Assembly (NCBI GenBank): GCA_964542165.1
Contig: CAZITQ010000008.1
Location: forward strand, 18,445 to 82,444
Reading direction: 5' to 3'
Source of the DNA: CAYTBN01 sp964542165
GTDB taxonomy: Bacteria; Myxococcota_A; UBA796; UBA9615; CAYRNR01
Length of the DNA stretch: 64,000 bases
Shown: in pieces, positions 40,312 to 49,403 of the stretch
Layout: every line of letters begins with the position of its first letter
How positions within the stretch are numbered: position 1 is the stretch's first letter
Translations under genes and position numbers: made by a program
Notes under the pieces: model-generated
Database searches by the model: none
Seen by the model: only the letters and a program-made list of their open reading frames with translations
Told to the model about the DNA's origin: nothing

Positions 40312-43300
40312 TCAGCGGGAGCAGACGTGGTCCACCGGCGGCGGCCGTGACGACGCCTCACCGTCCTGCCAGGCGGCCGGAGTCACGGCCCAGATCTCCC
40401 CGAGCAGATCGCAGTAGTCCAGGGCCAGAGCGCTGAGGTCGATGCGGTCGATGTCGCCGAGTTCGCTGGCGGCGTACAGGGTGCGGTCCACCATCCGGAG
40501 ATGCGCGACCGGGCCGTGCAGCCCCCGCTCGTCGAGGAGTGCGCCGTCGGCCAGCGACCAGACCCCGACGTGCCCATCCACGAAACCCACCGCGAGGGTG
40601 CCCGCCGGGCCCGCGGCCAGCGTCTCCACGGCGGACCCGGGCAATCCAGCGAGGGGCACGTCCGTCTTCCCGGCTCCGGTGTGGGGGAGGTAGTCGAGCC
40701 GGCCGTCCCCGTACCCCACGGCCAGGCCGTCCTCCATCGGCAGCATCGCGGTCGCTCCCGCACCGATGGCCACGCGCCCCCGGACCGCTCCGCCGGAATC
40801 CAGCGCGATGGCCTCGTCGTCCGTGGCGTACCAGACGCCCTGGGCATCCCTGCCGATGGTCAGGACGTCCTCGGCGAGGGTGGCCTCCACCCCGTCCCCG
40901 CCGAATGCCCGGACGGTCCCGCGGTCGTCGAGGGCGAGGCACCCGCCGACGTGCCCCACGAGCTGGGACACGGCCAGCTCGTGCTGCCACAGGAGCCGGT
41001 CGTCGCCGGTGTGCCAGGCCTGCAGCGTGCCTCCGTGCGACGCCAGGCAGAGGGTGTCGCTCTCCGGATCCCGCGCGGCGCGCGCCGCTTCGACGGCCGC
41101 TGTCCGCCAGCTGGACGATTCGGCGAGCTGCGGAGCGTCGTCCTCGACGCCCAGGGGAATCCACCCCCTTCGCGTGCAGAGTTCGGGGGGATCGGCGAGC
41201 AGGGCGGAGGCCCACCACAGGGGTTGGCCGTTCGCAGCGTCCCAGACACGGACCGTGCCGTCCTCGCTGGATGCGACCACCCTGTCCCCGGTGCCGTCGA
41301 ATCCTGCCTCGGTCGTCTCGTCCCGGGCCCCTACGAAGCGGGCGACGATGTTTCCTTCTCGGTCCGCGGCGTAGACCAGGCCGTCCGAGGCGGCGAAGAC
41401 GACGGACTGGCCGTCGGGGGAGAACCCTCCCCGCGAGGGGAGCACACCTTCGGGGAGGGGGATGGGGATCACCTCCCGCCCGGCCAGATCGATCAGACTC
41501 ACCTCCGGCGACTGCTGATCGATGACCAGGGCGCGCGATCCGTCGGGAGCGATCTGCAGCCAGGTCCCCGGCGCCACACCGGCGGCGATCTCCGCCCGCA
41601 GCTCCGCCGACGGCCAGCCGAAGACCCGCACGGCTCCGTCGTCACCGATCCCCACGAGCCCTCGCCCATCCGGCATCATCGCCGTCCTTTGGGCTCCCTC
41701 GGGAATCGGGATGGTGTCCGTCACCGGGATGCCCGTCGCCAGCTCCCATTCCCCGAGCACGCCGTCGCCGGTGATGACGACCGACCGGCCCTCGCGACAG
41801 ACCTCCGCCGTGATGGCCTTGCCCCACGGCGGATAGAACGTGCGCACGGTCTCCGACGATTCCACGTCCACGACCCGGACGTGACCGTCCTGGGTCACCT
41901 GAACCAAGGTCTCCCCGTCGGGGGTCAGAGCCTGTGAGATGGGAATGGGCACCAGGAGCCGCGTCCACAGGACCCCGGCGTCGGCCGCGTCGCGCACCAC
42001 CGTCGTCTCTCCCGCGGACGCGATGCGATGGCCGTCGGAGCTGAAGCTGGCCATCCAGACCGTCTCGGCGGGTGGCGATTCCCGCCGCCGTGGATGCTGG
42101 TCGCCGATCGCCCACGCGCGCACCGTCCGGTCGTAGCTGGCCGTCACGACCCGTTCCCGTCGGTCGTCGAGCGCGAGCTCCATGATTCGGGAGCTGTGTC
42201 CCTCGTACTCGGCGACCCGGCCACCGAGCTCCAGGTCCCACAGCTGGAGAACTCCCTCCCGTCCCGCCACGACCACGTGCCGTCCGTCGGGGAGCGCGGC
42301 CAGGGACCTGGGGTCACCCGCCAGTCCAGGGATCGTCCCCAGGCCCTCGCCCGTGTGCGGATCCCACGATCGAAGAACCTCGTCGTACGCCACGGCGATC
42401 AGCAGGGCGCCGTCCGGGGAGAACGCGACGTCGCTCACGCGATCGTCGCCGCCGTCGAAGCCGCGCAATCGTTCACCGGCGTCGACCTGCCAGGTCTCGA
42501 CGCTCCCATCCGCGCGACCCACCGCCAGCACCGCTCCCGACGCGTCGAAGCGGAGGCTGGTGGCCTCGGCGCCCTCCGGGAGGGCGTGGACCAGGGTGCC
42601 CTCCATCGCGTCCCACAGCCGAACCGCGCCATCCTTCGCGGCGCTGGCGATCCAGCGACCGTCGGCGCTGGCCTCCAGGTCGTTGATGGCGGCGGCGTGG
42701 GGCTGCATCACCCCGCGGTCCTCGCCAGTGGACACGTCCCGGATCCGGATGCCGCCGTCCAGCGTCCCCACGAATAGGCGAGATCCGTCGGCGCTGAAGG
42801 CCAGCGCCGTGACCATCTCTCCCGCGCTGCCGAGGAAGCTCTGGGTACGCCCCGTTTCGGCATCGAGCAGCCGCAGGGTGTGGGGCTCGCCCGAAACGGC
42901 GACCGTAGCGCCGTCCGGAGAGAGCCGGACGGCGAGCATGTGCTGGCTGAACGAGGCCGTCCACAGCCGCGGATCCGTGGACATGCGATGCCACAGCAGC
43001 CTCGCATGGGGGTCGTCGCGCAGCTCCAGCGACGCCCGGATCCTAGCCCTGGCGCCCAGCAGGTCTCCGTCCTCCAGGGCCACGGCGGCCCCCTCGCGCA
43101 GCGCCTCCGCGGTTCGTTCCTCCGCCTCGGATCGCTGGAGACGTGCGTCGTCCCGTTGCCTCCGGGCCTCCAGGGCGAGGATCCCGGTGACGGCGGCAGC
43201 CGCGACCAGGCCGGCGATCACTGCGCCCAACAGGCGTCGACGGGCACGGGTACGCCGGTGGGCCCGCTGCCGGCCGGCGTCCAGGAACGAGCGGATCGAG

Positions 43301-45735
43301 CCCGGCAGGACCGCGATTTGCGCCGCCATCGCCAGGGCGTCCCGCAGCGCCGCGCCTGCCCACACCTCCTCGGCGCGCCGCCCTCGCCGCTCCCAGAGAT
43401 CGGCGGCTTGCCCGGCCTCGGCCAGGAAGGTCAGCTCCTCGCGCGCCTGATCACGCCAGCGAACCAGGCGCTCCCAGCTGCCAATCAGGGATTCGTGCGC
43501 CAGCTCGACGGCGCCCGCTTCCATCCCCCCCTCGCGTCCGCCCCGCGCCACCACCAGCCGGCCCTCGATCAACCGATCGAGGACGGCGGTTGTGTCGCCG
43601 CGGACGTCCCCGAAGAGCGCATCGACGGGCACGACCCGACGGGTGCCCTCCGGGGTCACAAGGCGCAGGAGCAGGGTCCGCGCGAGTTCTGTCTGGGGTG
43701 CGGTCAGGCCCTCCAGGACCCCGTCGGCGTGTCGAGCCAGGGCACCCGCGACCCGGCCGACCGCCTCGTAGTCGGCCCGGCGGAGGCAGCGCTCGTCCCG
43801 GTCCCGGCGCTCCCAGAGTGACTGTCCGGCCACCTGCAACAGGGGGAGCGCGGCGGGCTCGCCGTCCACGTCGGCCACCATCTCCTCGACGAGCGCCGGA
43901 TCCTCGTACCGGTAGCCAGCCTCCATCACGGGTCTGAGGAGGATCTCCCGGAGGGCGTCGGGGCCGGGGGTCCTCAGGACGACGACCCGCGCCAGCGCTT
44001 CCCTGGCCGCCCTGGTCTCGGCGAGCCGGCTCAGATAGTCGTCCCGGAACGACAGGATGACCCGAACCGGTCCCAGCGGATCGTCGGCCGCCCTGCAGAT
44101 CGCGTCCAGGAACAGCCGGCGGCGCTCCGGGTCCCGTTCGTGGGTGTATAGCTCCTCGGCCTGATCCAGGAAGAGCAGCACCCGCGATCCTTCCTGCTCT
44201 GCCAGACCGAGCAGCACCAGCGCGAGGGCATCCGGTGACGCCCGAAGCCGCTGCGTCAGGTCAGCTTCCGCCCGGTCCAGGAGCGCCCGGCTTCCACGGG
44301 AATCCTGGCTGCCATCCCGGGACAGGGCCACGAGCTCGGCGGTGTTCTCCAGGCGCGGCGGGGCGGCCACGTCCGTACCGCCGCGGAGGAGCTGCGCTGC
44401 GAGGGCGCGTAGGGGGCGCGCGCCGGGTCGCAGGGGAAGGATGGTCCATTCTCCCTGTTCCCGGAGGCGGGGGACGACGCCCGCGCGAACGAAGGAGCTC
44501 TTGCCGGCACCGGAGGCGCCGACCACCGGCAGGATCGGCGTCTCGCGGAGCCGCTCCACGAAGGCGTCGATCTCCGCTTTCCGCCCGTGGAAGCCGCCCG
44601 CGTCCACCTCGTCCCACGGCAGCAAGCCGCGGAAGGGGCTCTCTTCGAGGCCGACGCGGGGCCCCGGCCGCTGGAGCAGGGTGCGTAACTCGCCGGCCAC
44701 GTCTTCGGCGGTGGGGCGCTGGCTCTCCTCCTTGGCGAGACAGCGATGCAGGATCGCCAGGAGGTCGTGGGGTGCCTCGAATCGGGCCATCGGCACGGGA
44801 TCCGAGCTGACGACCGCCCTGGCCAGCTCACGGGCGGGCTGGCCACGGTACGGATGCTCGCCGGCCAGCACCTCGTGGAGGATCAGACCCAGCGCCCAGA
44901 TGTCCGTGGCCGCCGTGAGCTCGGCCCCTCTCCACTGTTCCGGCGACATGCACGAGGGGGTCCCCCGCAGCTGGACCCCGACGGACTCGAAGACGTCCGC
45001 GGCCCGCAGGTCGAGGCTCAGGGAAGCGTCAGCGGTGGCGAGGTCCGGACGGGGCATCCACTTGGCCAGGCCGAAGTCCACCACGCGGATCCGCCCGTCC
45101 CTGGGGATCATGACGTTGGCGGGCTTGAGATCCCGATGCAGGACGCCGTGTGCGTGGGCCTCGCCCAGCGCGTCGGCGATGGCCAGGGCGACGCGGATCC
45201 CCTCCTGGATTCCGAGCCGCTCGTTCGCCAACCGATCGTGCAGGCTCCAGCCGTCCAGGTACTCCAGCGCCAGGTAGGGCTGGTCCCGGAACTCACCCAC
45301 GTGATGGATGGCGACGATGTGCGGATGGCTGAAGCGTGCGGTGGTTCGGGCCTCGTGGACGAAGCGTTCGACGCGGGCCTTGGAGTCGAGGACTTCGGGT
45401 CTCAGGAACTTCAGCGCGACCCGCCGGCCCAGATTGACGTCGCGCGCCAGGTAGACCGAACCCATGCCGCCGGAACCCAGCATCCGGACGACTCGGTAGT
45501 GGTCGACGCGAGTCCCGCTCGATATCGAAGTCGAGGATGACCGCGACACTCGTTCGGTGGGGTTCGCGGGCGCACACCAGTCTTCGGTGCCGCCATCGGA
45601 CGGCGCGTCGCTCGCAATCTCGGAGCGCGTTCGCGCAATCCGCGTGTGTCGCCGCTCGTCGTTCAAGGGACTCCCGCCGCGGGGCGAGCCTATCACGCGG
45701 ATCGGGGGCTCACCACGCGGGGTGGGGAACCCCAC
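40312..45735 (-). CDS. Giant Ser/Thr kinase-STAND NTPase-WD40 protein
   Basis: With 1807 residues this is the largest gene of the window. The N-terminal PknB-like kinase (about 80-330) has MLGSGGMGSVYLARD, the Lys in VALKFL, HRDLKPAN (about 199), VDFGLAK and GTPSCMSPEQW. A nSTAND1-type P-loop domain follows: ESPFRGLLPWDEVDAGGFHG, Walker A GASGAGKSS (about 405), Walker B LLFLDQAEELYT. A possible membrane segment (LLGAVIAGLVAAAAVTGILAL, about 830) precedes two WD40 propellers (about 920-1780), e.g. VRLWDAMEGTLVHALPEGAE. It resembles signalling hubs and NLR-like STAND proteins. The start is uncertain: TTG at 45666 has GGGAG upstream. Confidence 0.88.
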   Translation of the reverse strand: MGFPTPRGEPPIRVIGSPRGGSPLNDERRHTRIARTRSEIASDAPSDGGTEDWCAPANPTERVSRSSSTSISSGTRVDHYRVVRMLGSGGMGSVYLARDVNLGRRVALKFLRPEVLDSKARVERFVHEARTTARFSHPHIVAIHHVGEFRDQPYLALEYLDGWSLHDRLANERLGIQEGIRVALAIADALGEAHAHGVLHRDLKPANVMIPRDGRIRVVDFGLAKWMPRPDLATADASLSLDLRAADVFESVGVQLRGTPSCMSPEQWRGAELTAATDIWALGLILHEVLAGEHPYRGQPARELARAVVSSDPVPMARFEAPHDLLAILHRCLAKEESQRPTAEDVAGELRTLLQRPGPRVGLEESPFRGLLPWDEVDAGGFHGRKAEIDAFVERLRETPILPVVGASGAGKSSFVRAGVVPRLREQGEWTILPLRPGARPLRALAAQLLRGGTDVAAPPRLENTAELVALSRDGSQDSRGSRALLDRAEADLTQRLRASPDALALVLLGLAEQEGSRVLLFLDQAEELYTHERDPERRRLFLDAICRAADDPLGPVRVILSFRDDYLSRLAETRAAREALARVVVLRTPGPDALREILLRPVMEAGYRYEDPALVEEMVADVDGEPAALPLLQVAGQSLWERRDRDERCLRRADYEAVGRVAGALARHADGVLEGLTAPQTELARTLLLRLVTPEGTRRVVPVDALFGDVRGDTTAVLDRLIEGRLVVARGGREGGMEAGAVELAHESLIGSWERLVRWRDQAREELTFLAEAGQAADLWERRGRRAEEVWAGAALRDALAMAAQIAVLPGSIRSFLDAGRQRAHRRTRARRRLLGAVIAGLVAAAAVTGILALEARRQRDDARLQRSEAEERTAEALREGAAVALEDGDLLGARARIRASLELRDDPHARLLWHRMSTDPRLWTASFSQHMLAVRLSPDGATVAVSGEPHTLRLLDAETGRTQSFLGSAGEMVTALAFSADGSRLFVGTLDGGIRIRDVSTGEDRGVMQPHAAAINDLEASADGRWIASAAKDGAVRLWDAMEGTLVHALPEGAEATSLRFDASGAVLAVGRADGSVETWQVDAGERLRGFDGGDDRVSDVAFSPDGALLIAVAYDEVLRSWDPHTGEGLGTIPGLAGDPRSLAALPDGRHVVVAGREGVLQLWDLELGGRVAEYEGHSSRIMELALDDRRERVVTASYDRTVRAWAIGDQHPRRRESPPAETVWMASFSSDGHRIASAGETTVVRDAADAGVLWTRLLVPIPISQALTPDGETLVQVTQDGHVRVVDVESSETVRTFYPPWGKAITAEVCREGRSVVITGDGVLGEWELATGIPVTDTIPIPEGAQRTAMMPDGRGLVGIGDDGAVRVFGWPSAELRAEIAAGVAPGTWLQIAPDGSRALVIDQQSPEVSLIDLAGREVIPIPLPEGVLPSRGGFSPDGQSVVFAASDGLVYAADREGNIVARFVGARDETTEAGFDGTGDRVVASSEDGTVRVWDAANGQPLWWASALLADPPELCTRRGWIPLGVEDDAPQLAESSSWRTAAVEAARAARDPESDTLCLASHGGTLQAWHTGDDRLLWQHELAVSQLVGHVGGCLALDDRGTVRAFGGDGVEATLAEDVLTIGRDAQGVWYATDDEAIALDSGGAVRGRVAIGAGATAMLPMEDGLAVGYGDGRLDYLPHTGAGKTDVPLAGLPGSAVETLAAGPAGTLAVGFVDGHVGVWSLADGALLDERGLHGPVAHLRMVDRTLYAASELGDIDRIDLSALALDYCDLLGEIWAVTPAAWQDGEASSRPPPVDHVCSR

Positions 45736-45813
45736 GCCGCGGTCTTCCTGTTCGAATTCCCACCGGTCCCCGAATCCACTGGCGGGGTGCCGGCCGAGGG
45801 GGCTGTCGTCCCG

Positions 45814-47409
45814 TCAGTGGGTGCACCGCCCCTCGACCGCTGGGCGGTAGTAGCCCAGCTCGTCGCGCCAGTATTCGCCGCTGAAGGGCCAGTAGACGTA
45901 GTCGGGGTCCGTGGCGTAACGCTGCTCGAGTTGCTCGGCGGCGTCCACGGCGTCCGGGTCCGCGGCCATCCGCGTCAGCTCCAGGCGTCGGCCGGACACG
46001 GCCTCCAGCCGCAGGATCTCGGCCTGGGCCATCAGGCTCCCCAGATCCAGGCGGGTCCGGTGCAGGTGGTTCACCAGCACGATCCCGGCCCGCCGCATCA
46101 TCCGCTCCCGATCGTCATGCAGGCGCTCCAGCACGGCCTGGCCCAGGCCCGAGTCTCGCCAGCGGGGTTTGGTGCGACGGACCTGCTCGATCTCCGCCTC
46201 GATCCACAGGACGCTCCGGTGGGGTCCCAGGAAGGTCCGATCCCGCTCCAGGTCGCCGAAGATCGACGGGGGAAAGAGGGCGGCGTCGTCCGAATCGCGG
46301 CCGTAGATTCGGCGGTAGGCCTGATCCGGGGGCAAGTCGCGGTCGGCGTAGGGCTGGACGAAGGAGCGCAGCTCGACCGCGAGGGGTCCGAATTCGGCGT
46401 CGAAGTCGTCCAGGGTCTCCCAGGTCCGGTCGTACTGGCACAGGCTGTAGAGGATCAGACCCTCGAGCAGCTGGGCCTCGGGCTCCCAGTGGCTGTCGGC
46501 GAAGAACGGCGACTCCAGGGTCATGATGTGGCCCAGTGCCCGGCTCTCCCGATCCTCGGTGCGGGCGTGGGCCCAGCTGGCCTCGAACAGGGCCTGGGGC
46601 CAGTACTCGCTGTCCCTGGGCAGCCGCTCGAAGAAGGTGTCCGCGGCCTCGTCGTAACGCTCCACGGCGTAGTGCAGCCGACCCAGGCCGAGCCAGGCCA
46701 GGTGCTGCACCCGCTCGATCTCCATCGGATCCCCGCGGTAGGGGTTGGCTCGCACGATGTGCGCGAATCCCTCGGCCGCCTGCTGCAGCTTGCCCTGGCG
46801 GACGTGGATCACCGCCTCGACGTACCGGGCCTGCAGGCGGTGATCCGAGCGGCTGCCGACCTCGCCCAGCAGGTCGAGCGCGGCCTCGTAGTCCCCCTCG
46901 TCGAAGGCCATCCTCCCGCGCAGGTAGACCAGGTCGGTCCGCGCCCGGGAAGGGAAGTCGTCGGGGTCCATCTCCCCGATCAGCTGGGCCAGGACCGATG
47001 GATCGCCGATCCGGTGCCAGATCTGTACGAGCCGGGTCAGCGCCACCGGGTGGTAGGTACCCCGCCCCTCCTGCGCCACCCGCGCGAACTCCATCTGGGC
47101 GGAATGCAGCAGGTCCTGCTTGAAAAGGCTCTCGGCCAGGTAGTACCGCAGTCGCACCTCGTGTTCGGGGTAGCTCCCCGACTCCAGCAGCTCGTAGGCG
47201 TTGTACGAGGCGCTGAGGTACTTCTTCGAGCGGACCTGCTCGCCCACCTCCCGGACCTCCGCCGGCGTCCGCACCGGCCCCTGGGTTGCCGCACGGAGGC
47301 GCTCCGGGACCCGGATCGCCTCGTCATCCTCCACCGCCTGGGCCTCTCCCGGCAGGCCGACAACCGATACCAGCACGATCCCCATCCACACGATCCAGCC
47401 CGTTCGCAT
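45814..47409 (-). CDS. Exported TPR-repeat protein
   Basis: The 531-residue protein has a signal peptide (WIVWMGIVLVSVVGLPGEAQA) and TPR-like helical repeats (YLASASYNAYELLESG-type helices, LRYYLAESLFKQDLLHSAQM, FDEGDYEAALDLLGEVG). The ATG at 47409 has GGGGAGAGG at good spacing. The C-terminus YRPAVEGRCTH is matched by a decayed copy at 34264. TPR proteins of this size often assist outer-membrane assembly or act in motility complexes; the role here is unknown. Confidence 0.8.
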   Translation of the reverse strand: MRTGWIVWMGIVLVSVVGLPGEAQAVEDDEAIRVPERLRAATQGPVRTPAEVREVGEQVRSKKYLSASYNAYELLESGSYPEHEVRLRYYLAESLFKQDLLHSAQMEFARVAQEGRGTYHPVALTRLVQIWHRIGDPSVLAQLIGEMDPDDFPSRARTDLVYLRGRMAFDEGDYEAALDLLGEVGSRSDHRLQARYVEAVIHVRQGKLQQAAEGFAHIVRANPYRGDPMEIERVQHLAWLGLGRLHYAVERYDEAADTFFERLPRDSEYWPQALFEASWAHARTEDRESRALGHIMTLESPFFADSHWEPEAQLLEGLILYSLCQYDRTWETLDDFDAEFGPLAVELRSFVQPYADRDLPPDQAYRRIYGRDSDDAALFPPSIFGDLERDRTFLGPHRSVLWIEAEIEQVRRTKPRWRDSGLGQAVLERLHDDRERMMRRAGIVLVNHLHRTRLDLGSLMAQAEILRLEAVSGRRLELTRMAADPDAVDAAEQLEQRYATDPDYVYWPFSGEYWRDELGYYRPAVEGRCTH

Positions 47410-47442
47410 CACGCACACCTCTCCCCTTGCCCGCGGCCGTCA

Positions 47443-47547
47443 GGCCGGGACGGTTCGTCCTCTCGACTCGTCTCGGAACGATCGCCTGGGGGCAGGACGC
47501 GCGTGACCGCCCCCCAACCTCAACGGGCGGGGATCGAGGGGGTTTCA
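47443..47547 (+). repeat. 105-bp conserved element with hairpin (copy 2; copy 1 at 34293-34398)
   Basis: The element shares most positions with 34293-34398, including TCTCGGAA-GATCGCC and CAGGACGCGCGTGACCG. Both copies contain an inverted repeat near the end (here CCGCCC and GGGCGG; in the other CCGCCCC and GGGGCGG), with different loops. Retention of the stem while the loop changed hints at a structured RNA or operator. Confidence 0.5.
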
Positions 47548-47604
47548 CAGACGAGGCCGGGCCGCGTGATATCCTCCGGGCTGAAGAAACGGGGGGATCA
47601 CGCG

Positions 47605-48420
47605 ATGCGTACGACGTCCGTTGCTCTCGTCTCCCTCGCCGGAGCGACCCTGGCCCTCGCCTCGTGCGCCGACAAGATCGATGCCGACGAGATCGCACCC
47701 TTCGGCCGGGTCCGCAGCGCGGTCTGGTTCCAGATGACCGTGGACTCCCAGGAGGACGACTCCTACGACCACACCTCCCACTGGATCATGGCCAGCAACG
47801 AGCCCGGGCTGTGCGAGGCGTTGCAGGGGGCCGTTGGGGTGGTCCAGGAGTACAGCGATTTGTGGTTGACCGACGGCCTCGATGACCAGGAGGTCGAGGA
47901 GCAGTGCGAATGGTACCGGGCGTACCTGGCGGCGGTGGACGAGGCCTTCGGTCCCCACATGCGGGCCGGCGCCCACCTGGCGGGGATGGCGTACTACGAC
48001 CCGATCTGCATCCACTCCGAGTGGCCCCCCGAGGGGGCCTGGGGACCGGCCTGTCAGGGGGAGGGCACCGGCGGGATGCAGGCGTTCCTGCTTTACCTGG
48101 ACGGCGACTACTACCCGGACGCGGCGGACCACCTGAGCACGATGTACCTGCTGTCGTCCGACGCGTACTGCGCCACCCCCGAGACCGACGAGCTGTCCAG
48201 CGTGGCGCACCACGGATGGTCGGACCTGGGATCGGAGTGGGAGGTCGAGAAGGTGGACACCGACACCCTCCGGCTGACCTTCGATCTTAGGGTGATGAAC
48301 GCCATCGACCAGAGCCAGTACTCCCACGTCAGCGGCTCGTTCGCGGCCGAGAGCTGCACGGTCACCGTCACCCCCCAGCGCAGACTGGTGGGGCACTTCG
48401 AGCCGTTCGAGTTCCTCTGA
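47605..48420 (+). CDS. Lipoprotein, unknown
   Basis: The 271-residue lipoprotein (lipobox LALASC) has a beta-rich mature part with Cys in LCEALQGAVG, EEQCEWYRAYLA, DPICIHSEWP, PACQGEG and YCATPETDEL. The C-terminus SCTVTVTPQRRLVGHFEPFE looks like the end of a beta-sandwich. No family is recognised. It is divergent from the TPR gene, with the conserved 105-bp element between them. Confidence 0.7.
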   Translation: MRTTSVALVSLAGATLALASCADKIDADEIAPFGRVRSAVWFQMTVDSQEDDSYDHTSHWIMASNEPGLCEALQGAVGVVQEYSDLWLTDGLDDQEVEEQCEWYRAYLAAVDEAFGPHMRAGAHLAGMAYYDPICIHSEWPPEGAWGPACQGEGTGGMQAFLLYLDGDYYPDAADHLSTMYLLSSDAYCATPETDELSSVAHHGWSDLGSEWEVEKVDTDTLRLTFDLRVMNAIDQSQYSHVSGSFAAESCTVTVTPQRRLVGHFEPFEFL

Positions 48421-48429
48421 GCCGCGGGT

Positions 48430-48852
48430 TCAGCAGCCGTCCTCGGTGGGGAAGTAGCCCGAGTGGTCCGTGCCGAGGTAGGTAGCCGCCAGGGCAGGCG
48501 TCTCGAGGATCGGGTCGCAGCTGACGAAGGCCATCGGATAGAGCCACCACTCGTGGTCCGGGACGGGATTCGGTCCGGGGTTGTACGGCCCCAGGGGGCA
48601 GTCGTTGGTCAGCTGCATGGCCGCGGTCCAGGTCACGACCTCGTCGATGCCGGACCATGGCGCCTCGCCCTGGTCGGCGCCGTGGCACCCAGCAATTCGA
48701 TCCCGGAGAGGAGATTCGCCGACCTCGCCGATCAGCTCCACGATCAACGCCTCGCGGTAGGCGAGGCTCTCCCGGGCCGGCCGCCCCTCCGCTCCTCTTC
48801 CGTCGGCTCCCGGTCGCCGGCAAGCGGCAAGTTCTCCAACTTCCGCGGTCAT
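48430..48852 (-). CDS. Small hypothetical protein
   Basis: The 140-residue ORF continues the direction of the following lipoprotein gene. It has no evident signal peptide (MTAEVGELAACRRPGADGRG) and four further cysteines (AGCHGAD, TNDCPLG, VSCDPI, EDGC). Its C-terminal half (DHEWWLYPMAFVSCDPILET, YLGTDHSGYFPTEDGC) looks like an exported domain, so it may be a truncated or frameshifted lipoprotein. Support is weak apart from length and codon use. Confidence 0.45.
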   Translation of the reverse strand: MTAEVGELAACRRPGADGRGAEGRPARESLAYREALIVELIGEVGESPLRDRIAGCHGADQGEAPWSGIDEVVTWTAAMQLTNDCPLGPYNPGPNPVPDHEWWLYPMAFVSCDPILETPALAATYLGTDHSGYFPTEDGC

Positions 48853-48874
48853 CCGGTTGGCCGAACCTCCGCGC

Positions 48875-49273
48875 CTACTGCCCCAGCGGGTTGGTCCACT
48901 CCGGGTCCGCGTCCTCCCCCGAGGGCCCGCGCCACTTGTGGCACCAGCCGTCGCGGCAGGTGACCGCGCCGGCGTAGCGGGTCACGCACTCCACGCAGTC
49001 GCCGGTGACCTCGGCGTCACATCCGTACTCGAGCCAGGCGGCCTCGTTGCGGGCGGCGGCCTCGTCGTTGACCGGCATCGCGCACAGGCAGGCCGGGTCG
49101 TAGCAGTCTTCGGTGGACGACACCGGCTGGTGGTAGACCGTGGCCTCGCAGTCCCTGTCCTCCACGCAGGCGCAGTCCTCCTCGCTGCCGGGGCAGGGGA
49201 GATACTGGGAGCAGCCGATCAGAAGGCTCACCGGCACCCATGTCGCGACCCAGATCGTCCTCGTTGTGCTCAT
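48875..49273 (-). CDS. Small Cys-rich lipoprotein
   Basis: The 132-residue lipoprotein (lipobox SLLIGC) has thirteen further cysteines in pairs such as EEDCACVEDRDCEA, YDPACLCAMP, TGDCVECVTR and CRDGWCHKW, typical of a disulfide-rich secreted module. No family is recognised. The downstream small ORF begins 22 nt later. It is divergent from the RCC1 lipoprotein gene. Confidence 0.7.
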   Translation of the reverse strand: MSTTRTIWVATWVPVSLLIGCSQYLPCPGSEEDCACVEDRDCEATVYHQPVSSTEDCYDPACLCAMPVNDEAAARNEAAWLEYGCDAEVTGDCVECVTRYAGAVTCRDGWCHKWRGPSGEDADPEWTNPLGQ

Positions 49274-49403
49274 CCGACCCTCCCGTCCGAACGCGTGCGC
49301 CCGCCCCCGATCATACGCCAGGATTTCTCGGTTCCGGCGAGCAATGAAAACCCCGAGACTCACGTTCTCCCCTGCACGCGGATCCGTCTCGAGGAGGAGA
49401 ACC

